Shown here: piece by piece, positions 1-12,500 of the stretch | Layout: each line of letters starts with the position of its first letter | Numbering within the stretch: position 1 is the stretch's first letter | Origin: Cordia subcordata | Taxonomy: Eukaryota > Streptophyta > Magnoliopsida > Boraginales > Cordiaceae | Assembly (NCBI GenBank): GCA_028554755.1 | Contig: JAPTOF010000001.1 | Span: 694,501-758,500 of the forward strand | Length of the DNA stretch: 64,000 nt | Direction: 5' to 3' | Notes under the pieces: generated by a model | The model's database searches: none | Told to the model about the DNA's origin: nothing | The model's input: the letters and a program-made list of their open reading frames with translations, nothing else | Program-made: the position numbers and the translations under genes

Positions 1-133
1 TTTGCGTTTGATCATATATGTAAGAGTTGTTGACTTGGTTACAACTTGTTGAACGTTTAAGAACCTATAATCTGGCTTGACTAATAACACACTTTAATTA
101 ACAAACTAGCTAGGAGTGAAAAAATAATCTTAC

Positions 134-1547
134 CCCCATGCCAGTGATGGGACTTTCAGAATGTCTCCATCCAATATCACCCGCATAGCTTTCATACACA
201 CAGACCATGTTTGATCTAACGTACGGGGTTCCATCAGCTGCTGCAAACACACCGTCCATATAGTAAGCATTGCGAGGACAATCATTAAGCGGGTCAAGGG
301 GCATGGCTTGGAGCCCAAACCCGTATTCACCCGCATCCATATACGTCTTAAAGTACCATGCCTCAGTAGGGTCCATGTACGGCACGAACAACTCCGAAGT
401 GAACCCTTTGTGCATCACATTCCTCAACTTTCCAGTTTCCGGGTCCCGAACCCTGACCCTGGAAATTATCACCCCGGCTCGCGGGTCGGGCTTAAGGTGA
501 AATTCCCAGTTTGCCCATTTCACTAAGTGTTCATCCTCGATGGTGAAACTTGGACCTTTTGGCTGCTCGACTGAGATTGGATTGACTAGGTTAAGTTGGT
601 GAGCATTTTGGACAGAGTAACGATAGTCTGTGTTGGCAGCCTTTGGTATTGGTATGTTGCTTCCCTTGTCTGAAATCTCCAACACTTGTTTTGTGTCCAT
701 GTCAAGAACCACTGTTAGCCCTTCGATTGGCCTCATGTAGAAGTTTGCTGTGTCTTTCATGCTGTAGCACTGTATTTTAATCAACCTCCTCTTCTCTTCC
801 CTCTTACCTAAACAACAGAAAATTTAGACAAAAGACAAACATAGTCATATTGAAACAAAAACAAAAACAAAAAACAAAAAACAAAAAAAACAAGACAAGC
901 AAGAGCTCACCGAACCATCCAGTTGAGATAGGCAAGCATGCAAGGTCAGCTAAATCCACCCCACGTTCAATGATCGTACGGTTGAAATCGGCGCTAGCGA
1001 GCGGGGCCCACGTGGCTGAGGTCATGTCCTCCACGGTCATGGTCGGGTACCCGGAAATCTGACCCACTTCTTGCCGGGTCACTTCACCCGTGCCGAGGTC
1101 CACCGTGAGTACGTGCGAGACGCCATCGGCACGTGCGACGACTGAAGCCTTCCTGGGTGGCAAAGGAGCACCCTTTTGCCACGCTAAGACAACAGACTTG
1201 TCGGGCTCCTCAAGCACAACCGTGTGAAGCGTGTAGGCTGATGACTTCTTGAAGAGCGGGTGGGATTGGATGATGGCACGCACTTTGTTGAACTCTTGAA
1301 TGGTCAAAGGGTCCAGTGGGTGGTGGGGGACGTCGGCGGAGTGGTGGTGGCGCGCGGGGTTTGGGAGAAGGTGTGGCCTCTTGGATTGGATACGATTCTT
1401 GGAGGTGCACCATGGTGAAGAGGTGGCACAGTCTAGTAGCTCAGCCTTGTTAGATGGTGCATAAGGCAAGCTGAACAAAGTAAAGACTATAAGCAAGACT
1501 ATGCTCAAGAGGAAGAACATCGAGCGGAGGAGATTTTTTCCTTCCAT
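134..1547 (-). CDS. copper-containing primary amine oxidase, 5' part (runs off left edge)
   Basis: Copper/topaquinone amine oxidases deaminate primary amines such as putrescine to aldehyde, ammonia and H2O2, usually in the apoplast, vacuole or peroxisome. Visible exons are 911-1547 and 134-807, with a 103-bp intron (donor GTGAGC, acceptor TTTAG). The N-terminus has a hydrophobic stretch (residues about 9-30) that reads as a signal peptide or anchor. The N2/N3 domains follow, then the start of the catalytic domain with the YMDAGEYG motif, whose Asp is the catalytic base. The exon stops after SPITGMG at a GTAAGA donor. The exons encoding the topaquinone Tyr and the copper histidines lie beyond the left edge, so activity cannot be judged. 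It is a tandem paralogue of the gene at 4584-7335, which lacks the 103-bp intron. A TATTTAAG element on the minus strand near 1607-1614 is a plausible TATA box about 60 bp before the ATG. The family call is firm; the substrate is unknown. Confidence 0.93.
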
Positions 1548-1694
1548 TTCTTCGTTCTGGAGCTCCTCTCAGAAAACAGGTTGCTTGGTGGAGCCAAAAG
1601 ATCACACTTAAATACTACTAGAGTTGGCTAAAACTATTTTCATTTGGAAAAAAGGGGTATGCTTCCTATTGTTAACATTCAACTTGGTTACTAG

Positions 1695-2207
1695 ACGGGA
1701 TGGCAATGGTACTCTGTCTCGCTTCACTTCACAGGAGTAGAGATGCGGTTTTTGGTGAAAAACCCCTGATAAGGGAGGGCGGAGTTTTCTTCCTTTGCTT
1801 CGGTGCATGGGTAGTTAGGGATAGGGGTTTATGCACCCCGCTCTGCCTTGTCCCGCTATATATTTATATTTGTTGCATTTTATATGTTTCTATATATTTT
1901 TAATATAAATATTATATTTTTTTATATATTTTAATACAAACTTTATGTCACGGAAACCTTTTTTTGGTTTAGTTATAAAAGCTATCCTATTTTAAATACG
2001 TTTTTATATATTAATATATTTTTAAAAACTTCTAATGTCATTGACCTTATTAATCGGTACTCTGACGGAGTTTTTTCCATCCAACAAGAGCGAGGACGAT
2101 AATGTAGGAGTTTACTCCAGTATAAGTATATGATAGTGGTAGGGGCAAAAGTTTTATTAATAAGTGTGGAGTATAGATATGCATTCCTCGCCCTATCGCC
2201 ATCCCTA
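1695..2207. mobile_element. nonautonomous hAT-like element, first copy
   Basis: The left end begins GGGATGGCAATGGTAC (1697-1712). The right end, reverse complemented, begins GGGATGGCGATAGGG. Flanking 8-mers are GTTACTAG (1687-1694) and GTTAGTAA (2208-2215), matching at 6 of 8, as for an old hAT target-site duplication. There is no transposase ORF. The centre is AT-rich with an ATACGTTTTTATAT motif shared, reverse complemented, with the element at 45098-45555. Confidence 0.55.
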
Positions 2208-2224
2208 GTTAGTAACAAGTGGTT

Positions 2225-2396
2225 GATTAAAATAGTAGTGACTCACCCTATAAGGAACAGAACACAAGTTTAAATCACGGAAGACTTATTGAGAGGATTT
2301 TTACTTCACCACTCCCGCCCTAATAAGGATTAATCTCAAACTTAATGTAACTTGAGATACCATAACTCAAAGCAAAAAAAAAAAAGAAAAAAAAAG
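2225..2396 (+). repeat. SINE-like repeat, family B, copy 1
   Basis: A poly(A)-tailed unit with a degenerate box B (AAGTTTAAATCACGG, compare GGTTCGAATCTCGG). Its 3' part (TTACTTCACCACTC, ATTAATCTCAAACTTAATG, TAACTTGAGATACC, CTCAAAGCAAAA) aligns with 47915-48008. No clear target-site duplication was seen. Confidence 0.45.
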
Positions 2397-4583
2397 TTCA
2401 ACTCGATTTTGGTTTATTTATTTCTAATAACTTATGATAAATTCAATTAGAAATATTTTAAATTTTATTAAATTTATTTTAAGTATTAATTAGTAATTAA
2501 CTTTCTAATTAAAATCATCAATGCACATAATTATAGGTAATGAATAGATTATTAATTAACTAACTTCGTAAATATATTCCTAAAAATTAAGAATAGTTGT
2601 GTAAATATTGATATGAGATATCTCAAAAGGAAGGTGATATACATAATAGCATTACTATTATGTACTTTGGACATATTTATTTATTTTTAATAATAAATAA
2701 CTAATTTAGTTACTAATTCTGTAATTCATCAATAGATCTTCTTTTGAACATTAATTGGTTGGTACTTAAGTCCTTAAATTAAAAATATTGATGTATATCT
2801 TTCGTAAGCTATAAGCTTTTCCTCATTTGAATTTCCATTAATTTTAAGGTTATGTTATCTTTAGGTGTTGCCAAATGTATAGATCTTATCATATCCATAA
2901 ATAACAAATTATAGATTGAACGGTGAATTAGAAAAATTGTTGCTATTATATAGTTATGTATCAGAGTTTTATATATACTTTTGTATTTCATGCTTTCTAA
3001 ATATTTATTTGTTTGTAAAACAGTACTTATGTTTAATGGTGAATCACGAATCTAGATGAATTTTGTAAAATTTACAAATGAAATAAATCTAACTTCAAAC
3101 ATTAATTTTTGTCCAGCTGGAGAACAAGCCGTATCAACCTTAATTCTGCTCAATTAATTTATTATATATAATAGTTTCTGATTTATGCACGATCTTCTGA
3201 CCAAGGAAAATGAAAAAAAAAAAAAGATTTTTGCACGACATCAAGGGATCTGTTGCAATTTTGCTCCCTAACGTCAACGTCGTGCTACAAATAAACGAGA
3301 AAAGATTTTATAATAATTTAACTATTAAATGTTATGAATCTTAGGCATGGAGATGAGGCGGCATGTACGTGCCCTTTCGAATTTATTACTAAAATTATAA
3401 AGAATAAATGCTCAGTTACATTTACTGTCAATCACACTTTTATGACCCTCGCAATCTAAATGTATAATATGTAAAAGTCGAGAGCAGTCCTGACATGAGA
3501 AAATTTTAATTTGTAAAAGTTGTATTTGAGGCTATCAACATCTCGAGTTTGCAGTTGATTTAAAGATTAATTCCATGATTAATGATAACTACAAGTATGC
3601 AGCTCCTATCCCTTCTTTAAGCTTTTCCTTTTCTTTTTTTTTCATTATAGAACATAAAACAGGGGAAAGACAAAAGATCATTCATCATTAACTGGTTAGG
3701 AAAATGCAAATTACATGTGAATCTTCAAGTACATTAAATGTTTAACTTACGCCCTTTTTGTTATGTGTTAATATAATAAATAAATTTAAAAAATTTAAAT
3801 TCAAAACTCATTGCATTATTTAAAATTATTAAAATTGTGCATTGTGCTCAAAACAAATCATAACTACATTTGAACAGCGTGTTAGTCAATTACCAAGGTA
3901 AAAGTGACATAAAGCATAAAAAGGTCACCATTGGACTTGCTTTATTAGTTGGAGAGCATATATGAAAGTCACCATTGAACTTGCCAATCAATAGTGTGAT
4001 TTTATAAAATGTTAAACCTCAAGAGTGTTTTACCCATAAATTTGGTTCTTAAATTTTGCGTGCTAAATTCTTGTATCTCCTAAAATTGGATATTTCTCCA
4101 ACACGCATTTACATAGTTCATTCCCTCGTCTAATTTGAAGGTAAATCGATGAAGAGAGAAGTGGAGGTATCAATAATCCTTAATGAGCCACCTTCAATCT
4201 CCCCAAATTGAAGCAAGACCAAGGGGGAAAAGAAGTTCACCTATTACCAACTTCACCAACTCCGAGAAATTAAATTAAAACAGGGTAAAAAGTCAATTTA
4301 AACAGAAAATTTGCTCACCAATCCAAACCCCCCAACTTTAAAAAAAAAAACACACACACACACACACACGTAATCCTTTCAAAATACTTCTCTGTATAAT
4401 TTTATCCAATATAATTGAATCAAGGTCTAATCCTTTATTTTTCTTTCCTTCGATCTTGAATCAAAACAAACTAAGGGATGACGATGGAATCAGAGGATGA
4501 CGATGGAATTAGAATCCTTTCGTATCAAATGTGCTAGTTCTATTCACTCAGCTGCGGTCAGTACTGGGACAAGGACGGGCTGA

Positions 4584-7335
4584 TCAGTAGGAGCTGCTGC
4601 TGCTTGCTTGGCAAATAGGCAAGTCCTTTTCAAGATTAGGCGTGGCATGAAGTATAGGATTGCTTTCAAAGAAATTCACAGGCTTTAGATCAAAACTAGA
4701 AGAAACTGTTGGCATCACCGGAAAATCTTCTTGGCATGGTACATGATGGAACCCCAATGTGTACCACAGCACAATGTCCTTGTTCTCAATTGGTCGATTT
4801 CTGCTCATCATCACAGGCAAATCATGAAAACGCAGAACTATGAAATTAGTTATGCATCTGGTCAATTGAACAATACAACAAATATTTGAAAATATTTAAC
4901 ATGATTTATCAATGGTTAATATGTTAATTTCGTACCTCTCAGACCAGATGGCTAGTGTGTCATCTCCCTGGCTTTGGTACACAAGGAGTCCACCAGCCCA
5001 TTGTTCAGATCGGTTGTATGGACTCACCCAAATCTATTAGAATAGGAAAAAGAAAGTTAAGATGAGTCAATTAATTAGACGGTAATTGAAGGCGTGAACC
5101 TGTTGTTCTCATTATGTGCGAGAATATATAAAATCACTTGATTAATAAATACTGATACCTGATTGTTTGTGAAAGCACCTCTCATCTGAGGGGGATCATC
5201 AAGATCAAGTAGACTAGCCGCGGTCACGCCGGGAACAATTTTGTAGCCGGATGGATTACCCAATCTAGACCGCCTCGAAGGATTGATGAAATGAAATTCT
5301 GAGGGATCATAAAGCTTAAGCTTAATCCTTGCGTCTTCCTCTGTTTTCGCTACTTCCCTCTTGGCTCTCAAGTAGCTCTTCCTAGGTGATTGTCCAGGTA
5401 AACTCCTTTCCTTCACAAGATGAACCTTGGAAAATGAATTATTAGCACCGTCGATGTCCATGTCAAGATGGAAGGTGATGAAGTGATCGTGAACTACACC
5501 GATGACATTTTCCGATACTAGCGTGCCGGTCATGTCCTCGTCATTAGTCACTTGATCTATGTTTTCGTATGATGTTCCTTTCAGCATTAACATTCCAGAT
5601 AGACCTACCTATTGTAAAATGTAACTTGGCTTAGCTGACAAAATTACAAATCTGGCAATCTAGTATATGAAACTCCCACATTGCGCATGAAACTAAAATA
5701 ATCTAACCGTATTTCGTCCAAAATTATTAATAAATAGAAAAAAAAAGAGTAGAGAATAACCTTGACGCGTATAAGACCATCAGTTTGAAACTCCCAATCG
5801 AAAATGTAGTCATAGTTTCCAACTGAAGCTGCCATTCTAGCTACGAGGGTCACCTTTGGCCTTGCCTCTCTTATCTGATTCCAATTTCAAAGCCACTCAA
5901 TTAAAAACTAGTTTTAAATTTTTTTATGATATATTCAAATTTATAGCACCACAGACATTTCTGGTAAAGTGGTAACATTTGGGCATTATACTAAGAAAAA
6001 TCAAATCAAGTCTTATCTTATCAAATAGGATCGGCTACGAATTATCTTGGAAAATTGTGATTGTACCTGAAAACCAGTAACAGGGATTTCAGAATGGCGC
6101 CAACCTATGTCACCAGCATATCTCTCAAAAAGACAAATCATATTGGGCTGAGTATATGGCCTGCCATCACTAGTAACAAAATGTCCATCCATGTAGTATG
6201 AGTATCTTGGACAATCATTGAGTGGCACAAGTGACATGGCAGTTACCCCCAGACCATATTCACCAGCATCCATATATGTCTTGAAATACCAACCTTCGTC
6301 TAGGTCCATGTATGGCACAAATAGTTCCGAAGCAAACCCTTTGTACATAACACTTCTTGGATCACCGGTCTCGGAATCTCGAACCATGGCCCTGGAAATT
6401 ACCATGCCGGCTCGATAGTCTGCCTTCAAGTGGAACTCCCAGTTGGCCCATTTCACTATATGTCCGTCTTCGACCGTAAAGCTCGGGCCTTTGGGCTGTT
6501 CAATGGAAATTGGGTTGATCATTGGTTGCGTTTCTGGAGGTTTGTCTTGTTGAATGTATCGATAGTCTGTGTTTTGGGCCCCTGGAATTGGTATTCCGCG
6601 GCCCGTGTCGGAGATTCTTATGGCTTCTTTTTTGTCAATATCTACTGTTACAACAAGTCCCTCAATTGGCCTCATGTAGAAGTTGGGTGTTCCCTGGCTG
6701 GAAAAACACTGGACCTTAACGATTCTCGGGCCTTCCTCATTGGGCCCAAACCACCCAGGGGAAGGCGTAATGCAAGACAAATCGGAGAATGCAACCCCGC
6801 GTGCCATAATGGACTTATTGAACTCGTTATTGGACATCGCGACTTGTACAGCGACTTCGATATCCTCCATAGACACCATTGGGTAACCGGAAGCCGGATT
6901 TTGATCATGGCTAGTGACTCGGCCCAAGCCCAAATCCACCGTGAGCAAATGTGTTTGCCCATCCAAAAGTGCAATTGCAAACGCTTTCCTTGGTGGAAGA
7001 GGGTCACCTTTACTCCACTTCAAGACCTCAGATTTTTCAGGTTCATCAAGAGATAGAAAATGGATTGATGGGAAAGATTTCAGAAAAGGACCATAAGATG
7101 ATAAGATGGCACGTGCGCTGTCGAGTTCTTCTATGGTCAATGGATCCAAGGGGTGTGATGGAGTTTCCAAGACTAATGAGGAGGACCCAATCTTTGTTCT
7201 CCTGTTGTTGAATTTACACCACCCTAAAAGACCTGGGTTGCTGACAGGCGACCATGCAACATACGTGACTAGGAAAAGCACTAGAAAAACGATGAAACGA
7301 AGACGAGAACATGATGAAGTCACCATCATCTCCAT
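4584..7335 (-). CDS. copper-containing primary amine oxidase, complete
   Basis: Five exons: 6067-7335, 5761-5874, 5159-5608, 4936-5033, 4584-4800, giving 715 residues, a normal length for the family. It oxidises primary amines with copper and topaquinone (TPQ). All key residues are present. The catalytic Asp is near residue 356 in MDAGEYG. The TPQ precursor Tyr is near 444 in [10 protein letters not shown]. Two copper His are at about 501 and 503 (VVHDHF), and the third is at 662/663 in the [13 protein letters not shown] region. A hydrophobic N-terminal segment (about residues 10-30) suggests secretion or a vacuolar/endomembrane anchor. The C-terminus ends in a serine run plus Tyr and has no peroxisomal SKL signal. 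The donor after exon 2 is GTTATT, a weak but readable site; the join restores the family sequence RVKVGLSG. Exon 1 spans the site where the upstream paralogue has an intron. Arabidopsis At4g12290 is the likely counterpart from memory. Confidence 0.96.
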
Positions 7336-9289
7336 GGCCTCACTCTCTTTGGGCCCTTTTTTTTTTTTTTTTTTTTGAGGAAATGGCTAAAAGCTGATCT
7401 TGAAAACTGTATGAGCTGCCCGACAAAAAAGAGCTGTATGGTAGGGATGGCTGCACATGCCACTCAAATTTAAAAAAGAAATAAAGTATATACACGTACA
7501 TACCATATATATTTGACGCCGCAACAAAAAAATAAAATAAATTCACACATCACAGTAATTGTTTAATTACTTACCTTAGAAAAAAAAAGGATATATTTAA
7601 TAGTATTGAAAATGAAAATCAATATACACACTTTTATGTTAAAACATGAGATCCGTTGACTACAATCCATTTGCTTATGTAAAATTTTTAATTATAAAAG
7701 CCATCAACCACAATTGTAACGTATGTGTTTTGAAAAGATATCCAAATATATATGTATATATATAAATTTCTCTTATACCGGTCCCATTTTGAAAAATTCT
7801 TCGCGCTCTGTCCCTAATGCATGGGCTGGTAGTTAAAATGGTATCTTACCGAACCAGTGGACTTTTTATTTTATTTTATTTTATGTAACAATTAATTCCT
7901 GCAGCTATCCATTCATCTATTAACAATTGTAGACTTGTGTATACGAGGGATATTTTTCTATGAGCCATTCTGTAGTGATATAAATTCATTAAACAAATAG
8001 GAAACAAAGAAAAGACTCGCCCACCTTTGCAGTGATGTGAAATCGTGAAAGACATATCATTACTCATGGCCACATTATTAAAGCGTATGGAAGTTAAAAT
8101 ATAATGAAATCACGATGGCGATCTCCAGCTAGTCAATGAACCTTCACTTTCTCAAATACTAACATTTTCTACGTACAATTGTTGGCTTAACATAGGATAA
8201 GCCATGTTATGTTAAGAGGATTGCGAGAATAAGGATACAACAATATCCATTGCATTTGTACACATACCACAACAATCTTTATTTAAAAAAAAAAAATTAG
8301 AATTTTATGATGAATTCTTTAATGAAAAAGATGAAATTTACACAAACTTCCTCTTTTAGTTACAAGATTCCTCGTTTTTCAAAGGTTTAATTGTAATTTT
8401 TGTTTCTAAGTAATGATGCTTCGTAAAGAAACTTGTGAAGTCATAAGGCGATAATTATCGCCGGTGCAATAATCTAAAAGTTAGAAGCATGTCATACCCA
8501 GATAAAATATAAGGATGAATATAGAAGAGCAAAGAGAATATCAACGCAAATCAAATTCAGAAGGAATTGTCCCCAGAGATGTGCTACCATTCAACATGAG
8601 ATTGAAAAAATAATAAAAAGAAAATAAATATTGGTTTACAACAACATGAGTCGAAATTGCAGAATTTTCCTAATTGTCTGAGCTCCACAGTCATATTAAT
8701 ATCTAAACATCGGTATATACTTCCAAAAGGCCCACTAATTGCAGGCAAATATTATTACCAGATAGGCAAAGTCCATTACGAAAATGGTCCAAGAAATATA
8801 TCAGAAACCCATGACCTAAAAGCAGTCCCAGAGGCCCAAATCGAAACCAGGAAGTAGTTTCCCAAAATAGTGGGTCATTTCAAAAGTACCCATCTCCTCT
8901 GGACCATAGAAGAAAAGAATACGAAAAAAAAAAATGAGGCCCACCCATGGCCCATTGGAGGAGAAACCAGTGAATTCAGATCTGTAATCATCTTAGCGGC
9001 CACGCCAGAAACAAGTTAACAACACATGGATGCGCCTTGACAAGAGCATTAAAATATGAATTAATTTAATAAGAAAGAAAAAAATTTCATCATAGAAGTT
9101 ATTTAATTTTTGATTGGTTTAAAATAACTACAGTACTCTATTACATTACAATTTCATAGAATTTATTACTTCAGCGTAAATAAATTTATTAGAATAAAAT
9201 AAAATTTTCGTCATACAAAACCATGATTTGACATGGAGGAGAAAATGTCCGGACCAAGGTAAGGGAGATAAAACAGAAAAGGGACCCAT

Positions 9290-9322
9290 CCACGTGGTAC
9301 GTGGTACGTGGCACATATAAAA
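9290..9322 (+). promoter_or_regulatory. G-box/ABRE cluster and TATA box of the hydrolase gene
   Basis: CCACGTGG (9290-9297) is followed by TACGTGG and TACGTGGC, giving three ACGT cores at 7-bp spacing, and then TATAAAA at 9316-9322. The ATG is at 9554, leaving a leader of roughly 200 bases that includes a GA tract. ACGT cores bind bZIP factors in ABA and light response. Inference from motif only. Confidence 0.5.
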
Positions 9323-9399
9323 ATACAGCTCACACCCTTTGTTAAATCTTATTATTTTTTCTTATTAATAAAAAATATATAAAAACAAAAATAAGCCCA

Positions 9400-9402
<3 letters not shown>

Positions 9403-9433
<31 letters not shown>
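9403..9433. repeat. (GA)n microsatellite in the hydrolase 5' leader
   Basis: An uninterrupted GA run of about 15 units lies between the TATA box and the ATG, so it is probably transcribed. Confidence 0.9.
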
Positions 9434-9435
<2 letters not shown>

Positions 9436-9553
9436 AATTACGAAAGAGAAAAAAAAAAAAAAAGAATTGAATAGTGTGACAGCCAATCAATTATATGAAC
9501 ATGTATGCACATATTGGTAATGGGTCTGCATAGACAGAGCTCCAAGATTAGCA

Positions 9554-12500
9554 ATGAAAAGCGTCTTCTCGGTGCCAGGTGATTATGTTTACTTCAAGTC
9601 TCAGGTCGCTCTTCACAAGATCCCTGTAAGCCCTTTTTCTTTTTGGTCGTTTTCAACTTCTTTTAAATTTTCTTCCTCAAAGTTATTAAATTTGATCTTA
9701 TCTTATTGAATTATGATCCAGGGTTGTATTCTTTAGCTTATTTTATCATCTGGGTGTGCTTTTTCTTTTTTTTCTTTTTTTTTGGCGGGGTTATAATTTG
9801 TTAATTTTGATGTTGATTGTAATCTGTTTGACCATTCAATGGGTTTGAGTCAGTTTATTGTGTGATTGTTATCAAGATTTTGATGTCAATTAGCATGAAG
9901 ATAGCTTCGTGAGGGTTTTGTTGTTATGTGTGATGGCTATGCCTTGGTCTCTGATATTGCTGCTTATATGATATGCTTGTTTGCTGTTTCATACATTTGA
10001 TCTTTGAAGAGTCTAACATATTTTGAGATAAGTTTGTACTGGAGCATCTTAAATATAGTTAAAAATTAATTTTTGTTTGTGAGAAGCTCAAAGATTTTGT
10101 TGAAATTGGTTTCTGTTTTTGGATAGTTTTCTGATGCTGTTACACCAACTTCAGACTAAAATATATAACATTTGGGATTTGAATGGACGTAAAAGGATCC
10201 CTTGCATTTTCTGTTTTTCTATTTTCAGCCAATTCAATATGCTAGATGGTGTGAGATTTAGCTTAGCTGGTTGTATCTGGATAGTTGGATTAGTTTCCCC
10301 TTCAATTATAGTAGTATCACTTGGCCTCTGTACATATTTACCAGAACTGATAAGGAGGCTCCAGATGGTGTGTTTTCTTATTGCATTTCTCTCTTTTCCT
10401 GGACTAGTTAATTTGGAGGCCAGGGAAGGGGTAAGACTTACAAAATCCACTCAGCCAGGCCGGACGTTTCGGTGTTGGTAATGTAGGCTGATACATCTCC
10501 TATGGAAGGGGGAAGAAGGCGGCTTGGCTCTTTTAGATCCATTCAGTCCTTTAGTATCTTGCGTGATATGTGTTATCTGATCAAGTTCTCATACTTTTTT
10601 CTATATGCTCCTCGCTTCTATTTGACCAGTTAATTTATTAGTGAACACTGCAATGAGAGAGCTTTACTCCAAAGCATTATTCTTTGAGATAATGCAATAG
10701 ATCTTTTTTCCCCTGATTCTTTGATGTGTCTGACTGCTTACCTGAAAGGGTTACATGCTTAACGATAATCTTGAAACATTAAATTTTGTCTGGGGCTATG
10801 CTTTTCCAAAATTTTGCTAACTTATTGAATTTTCAGTTTCTTTTGATGTTCCATTCTCAATTGATAAATGTAGCCAAATGCTTCTAATATCTTGTAGATT
10901 GGCTCAAAACTGTGGCGATATTATGACTTTGGTCCAAAAGTGGTACCTCCACTCATTTGTCTTCCGGGTACAGCAGGAACTGCTGATGTATACTACAAAC
11001 AGATCATGTCATTGTCCATGAAGGTAGAAACTCTGAACATTTGAATTAATGACCTTTTCTTATTTTGTCGTAGCATTTTACTCCGCATCTGCAGATTTCT
11101 TGATGATTTTATGCTTACCTTTTTTTGTAATTTGTTTGGGCAAGATAGTCATTATGGAGATATTCTTATTCTTCCCTTTTTTTCTTTTGTTTGTGTTTCA
11201 TGATCTCTATCTCTTTATGTCTTTTCAAATATTCTGTCAAGAGGCTGATTTTCAACTACAAGATTCTGGGAGCACATATTTGGTCAAGACAATATAATGG
11301 CTTTTCTTTTTCAGGGTTATCGTGTGATCTCTGTTGATATTCCACGTGTATGGAACCATCATGAGTGGATTCAAGCATTTGAGAAGTTTTTGGATGCCAT
11401 TGATGTTCATCATGTAAGCTTGCTATCTGGCATATTTTCACAATTTTGATGTATAGTTTCTTGCTAATTATTTAAGTGCCCTGAAAAACTAGTAACGCTT
11501 TATGCATGGTTACTAAGCTACCTGTGTTGGCGTTTCCTGGAAATGCAACTTTTGTTGCATAATTTGAACTAGAGATGCAACCTATAGCACGCCAATTTTT
11601 TAAATGGGCTACAGTTAAATGTCAGCTGAAATTGAGCTGTGAGTGTCTTTTCCAGGAGGAAGTGTAGAATGTAAATAATTACAGTGTTCATTCCGGCTTC
11701 AAGAAAGAATACTCCTTGCATATCATAATTGCAATTGATTCAAATGGGGGATGGCAGCAAATCAGGTGTTCTTTGTTTATACCTGTACAGTTTAAAGTGT
11801 ACAGTAATCATGTTGTGATTGCTTACAAGTGACATGTAGGAGTCAATACTTTGCAAGCTTATTAGAAAATTAGAGCAAGTATCTTGAAGATGTTCCCTAG
11901 TCAATAGTGTGTGAAAAATAATTTAGAATAATTCTGATTGCATTTATATATTGTAATAAAAACCAAAAATATCAATGCAGAATAGGAAAAGGAAAAGTAA
12001 CGTGGTGAGATATAGTAGGAAGACCATGGTTGCATTCTTCATTTGCATTAGTCTCGCGTCAACTATTTTGGAGTTCACTTCATCACAACTTATCCTATGT
12101 TTTGGTATTTATTTTGTTTTGCATTACAGCAACCCTTGTGGAGCACTTTGAGTCATTCTCTTATAGTTGTTGGTGTTTCTTTGAGATGTGCCATTATTTG
12201 CAGTAAAGAATTCCAAAATTTTTTCAAATAGTTAAATTTGCAAATTGAACTAAATGTTTTTGCACTCCACCAGTTTCGAGTCTACAAACTGATGCAGGAT
12301 TTGTTGAATTCGACTCCAATATATTGGTTACTTTGGCAAATTAGGTATCCTAGGAAAGGATCATTTTCAAATATCTTGAAATTGTATCTTTTCCTTATGA
12401 GTGGACCTAATGGATGCTTGATGCATGTTTTATAATCACTTGACTGTAATATCGTGAGATATGTTAATAAAACTGAAGTGCTGAACCCTTGATATCAATG

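Larger units (their letters stand above)
1560..4583. other. intergenic region between the two amine oxidase genes
   Basis: Besides the hAT-like element (1695-2207) and the SINE-like repeat (2225-2396), this region is AT-rich with no convincing gene. A (CA)n microsatellite lies at 4351-4369. A short direct repeat (GTCACCATTGgACTTGC) occurs at about 3924 and 3969. Confidence 0.6.
7380..9553. other. intergenic region and hydrolase promoter
   Basis: No gene recognised. It holds an (ATTTT)n run near 7864-7884, scattered A/T tracts, and the G-box cluster and TATA box just upstream of the maspardin-like gene (9290-9322). Confidence 0.6.

Noticed and set aside
850..1062. Lys-rich open frame starting in an A-rich stretch
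   Set aside because: It is antisense to the amine oxidase intron and exon 1, and the Lys run is only the AAAAC repeat.
6430..7056. 208-codon open frame on the plus strand
   Set aside because: It is antisense to exon 1 of the complete amine oxidase; the minus strand has strong family motifs and this frame has none.
10119..10481. 120-codon open frame
   Set aside because: It lies within intron 1 of the maspardin-like gene, has no recognisable domain and shows chance composition.
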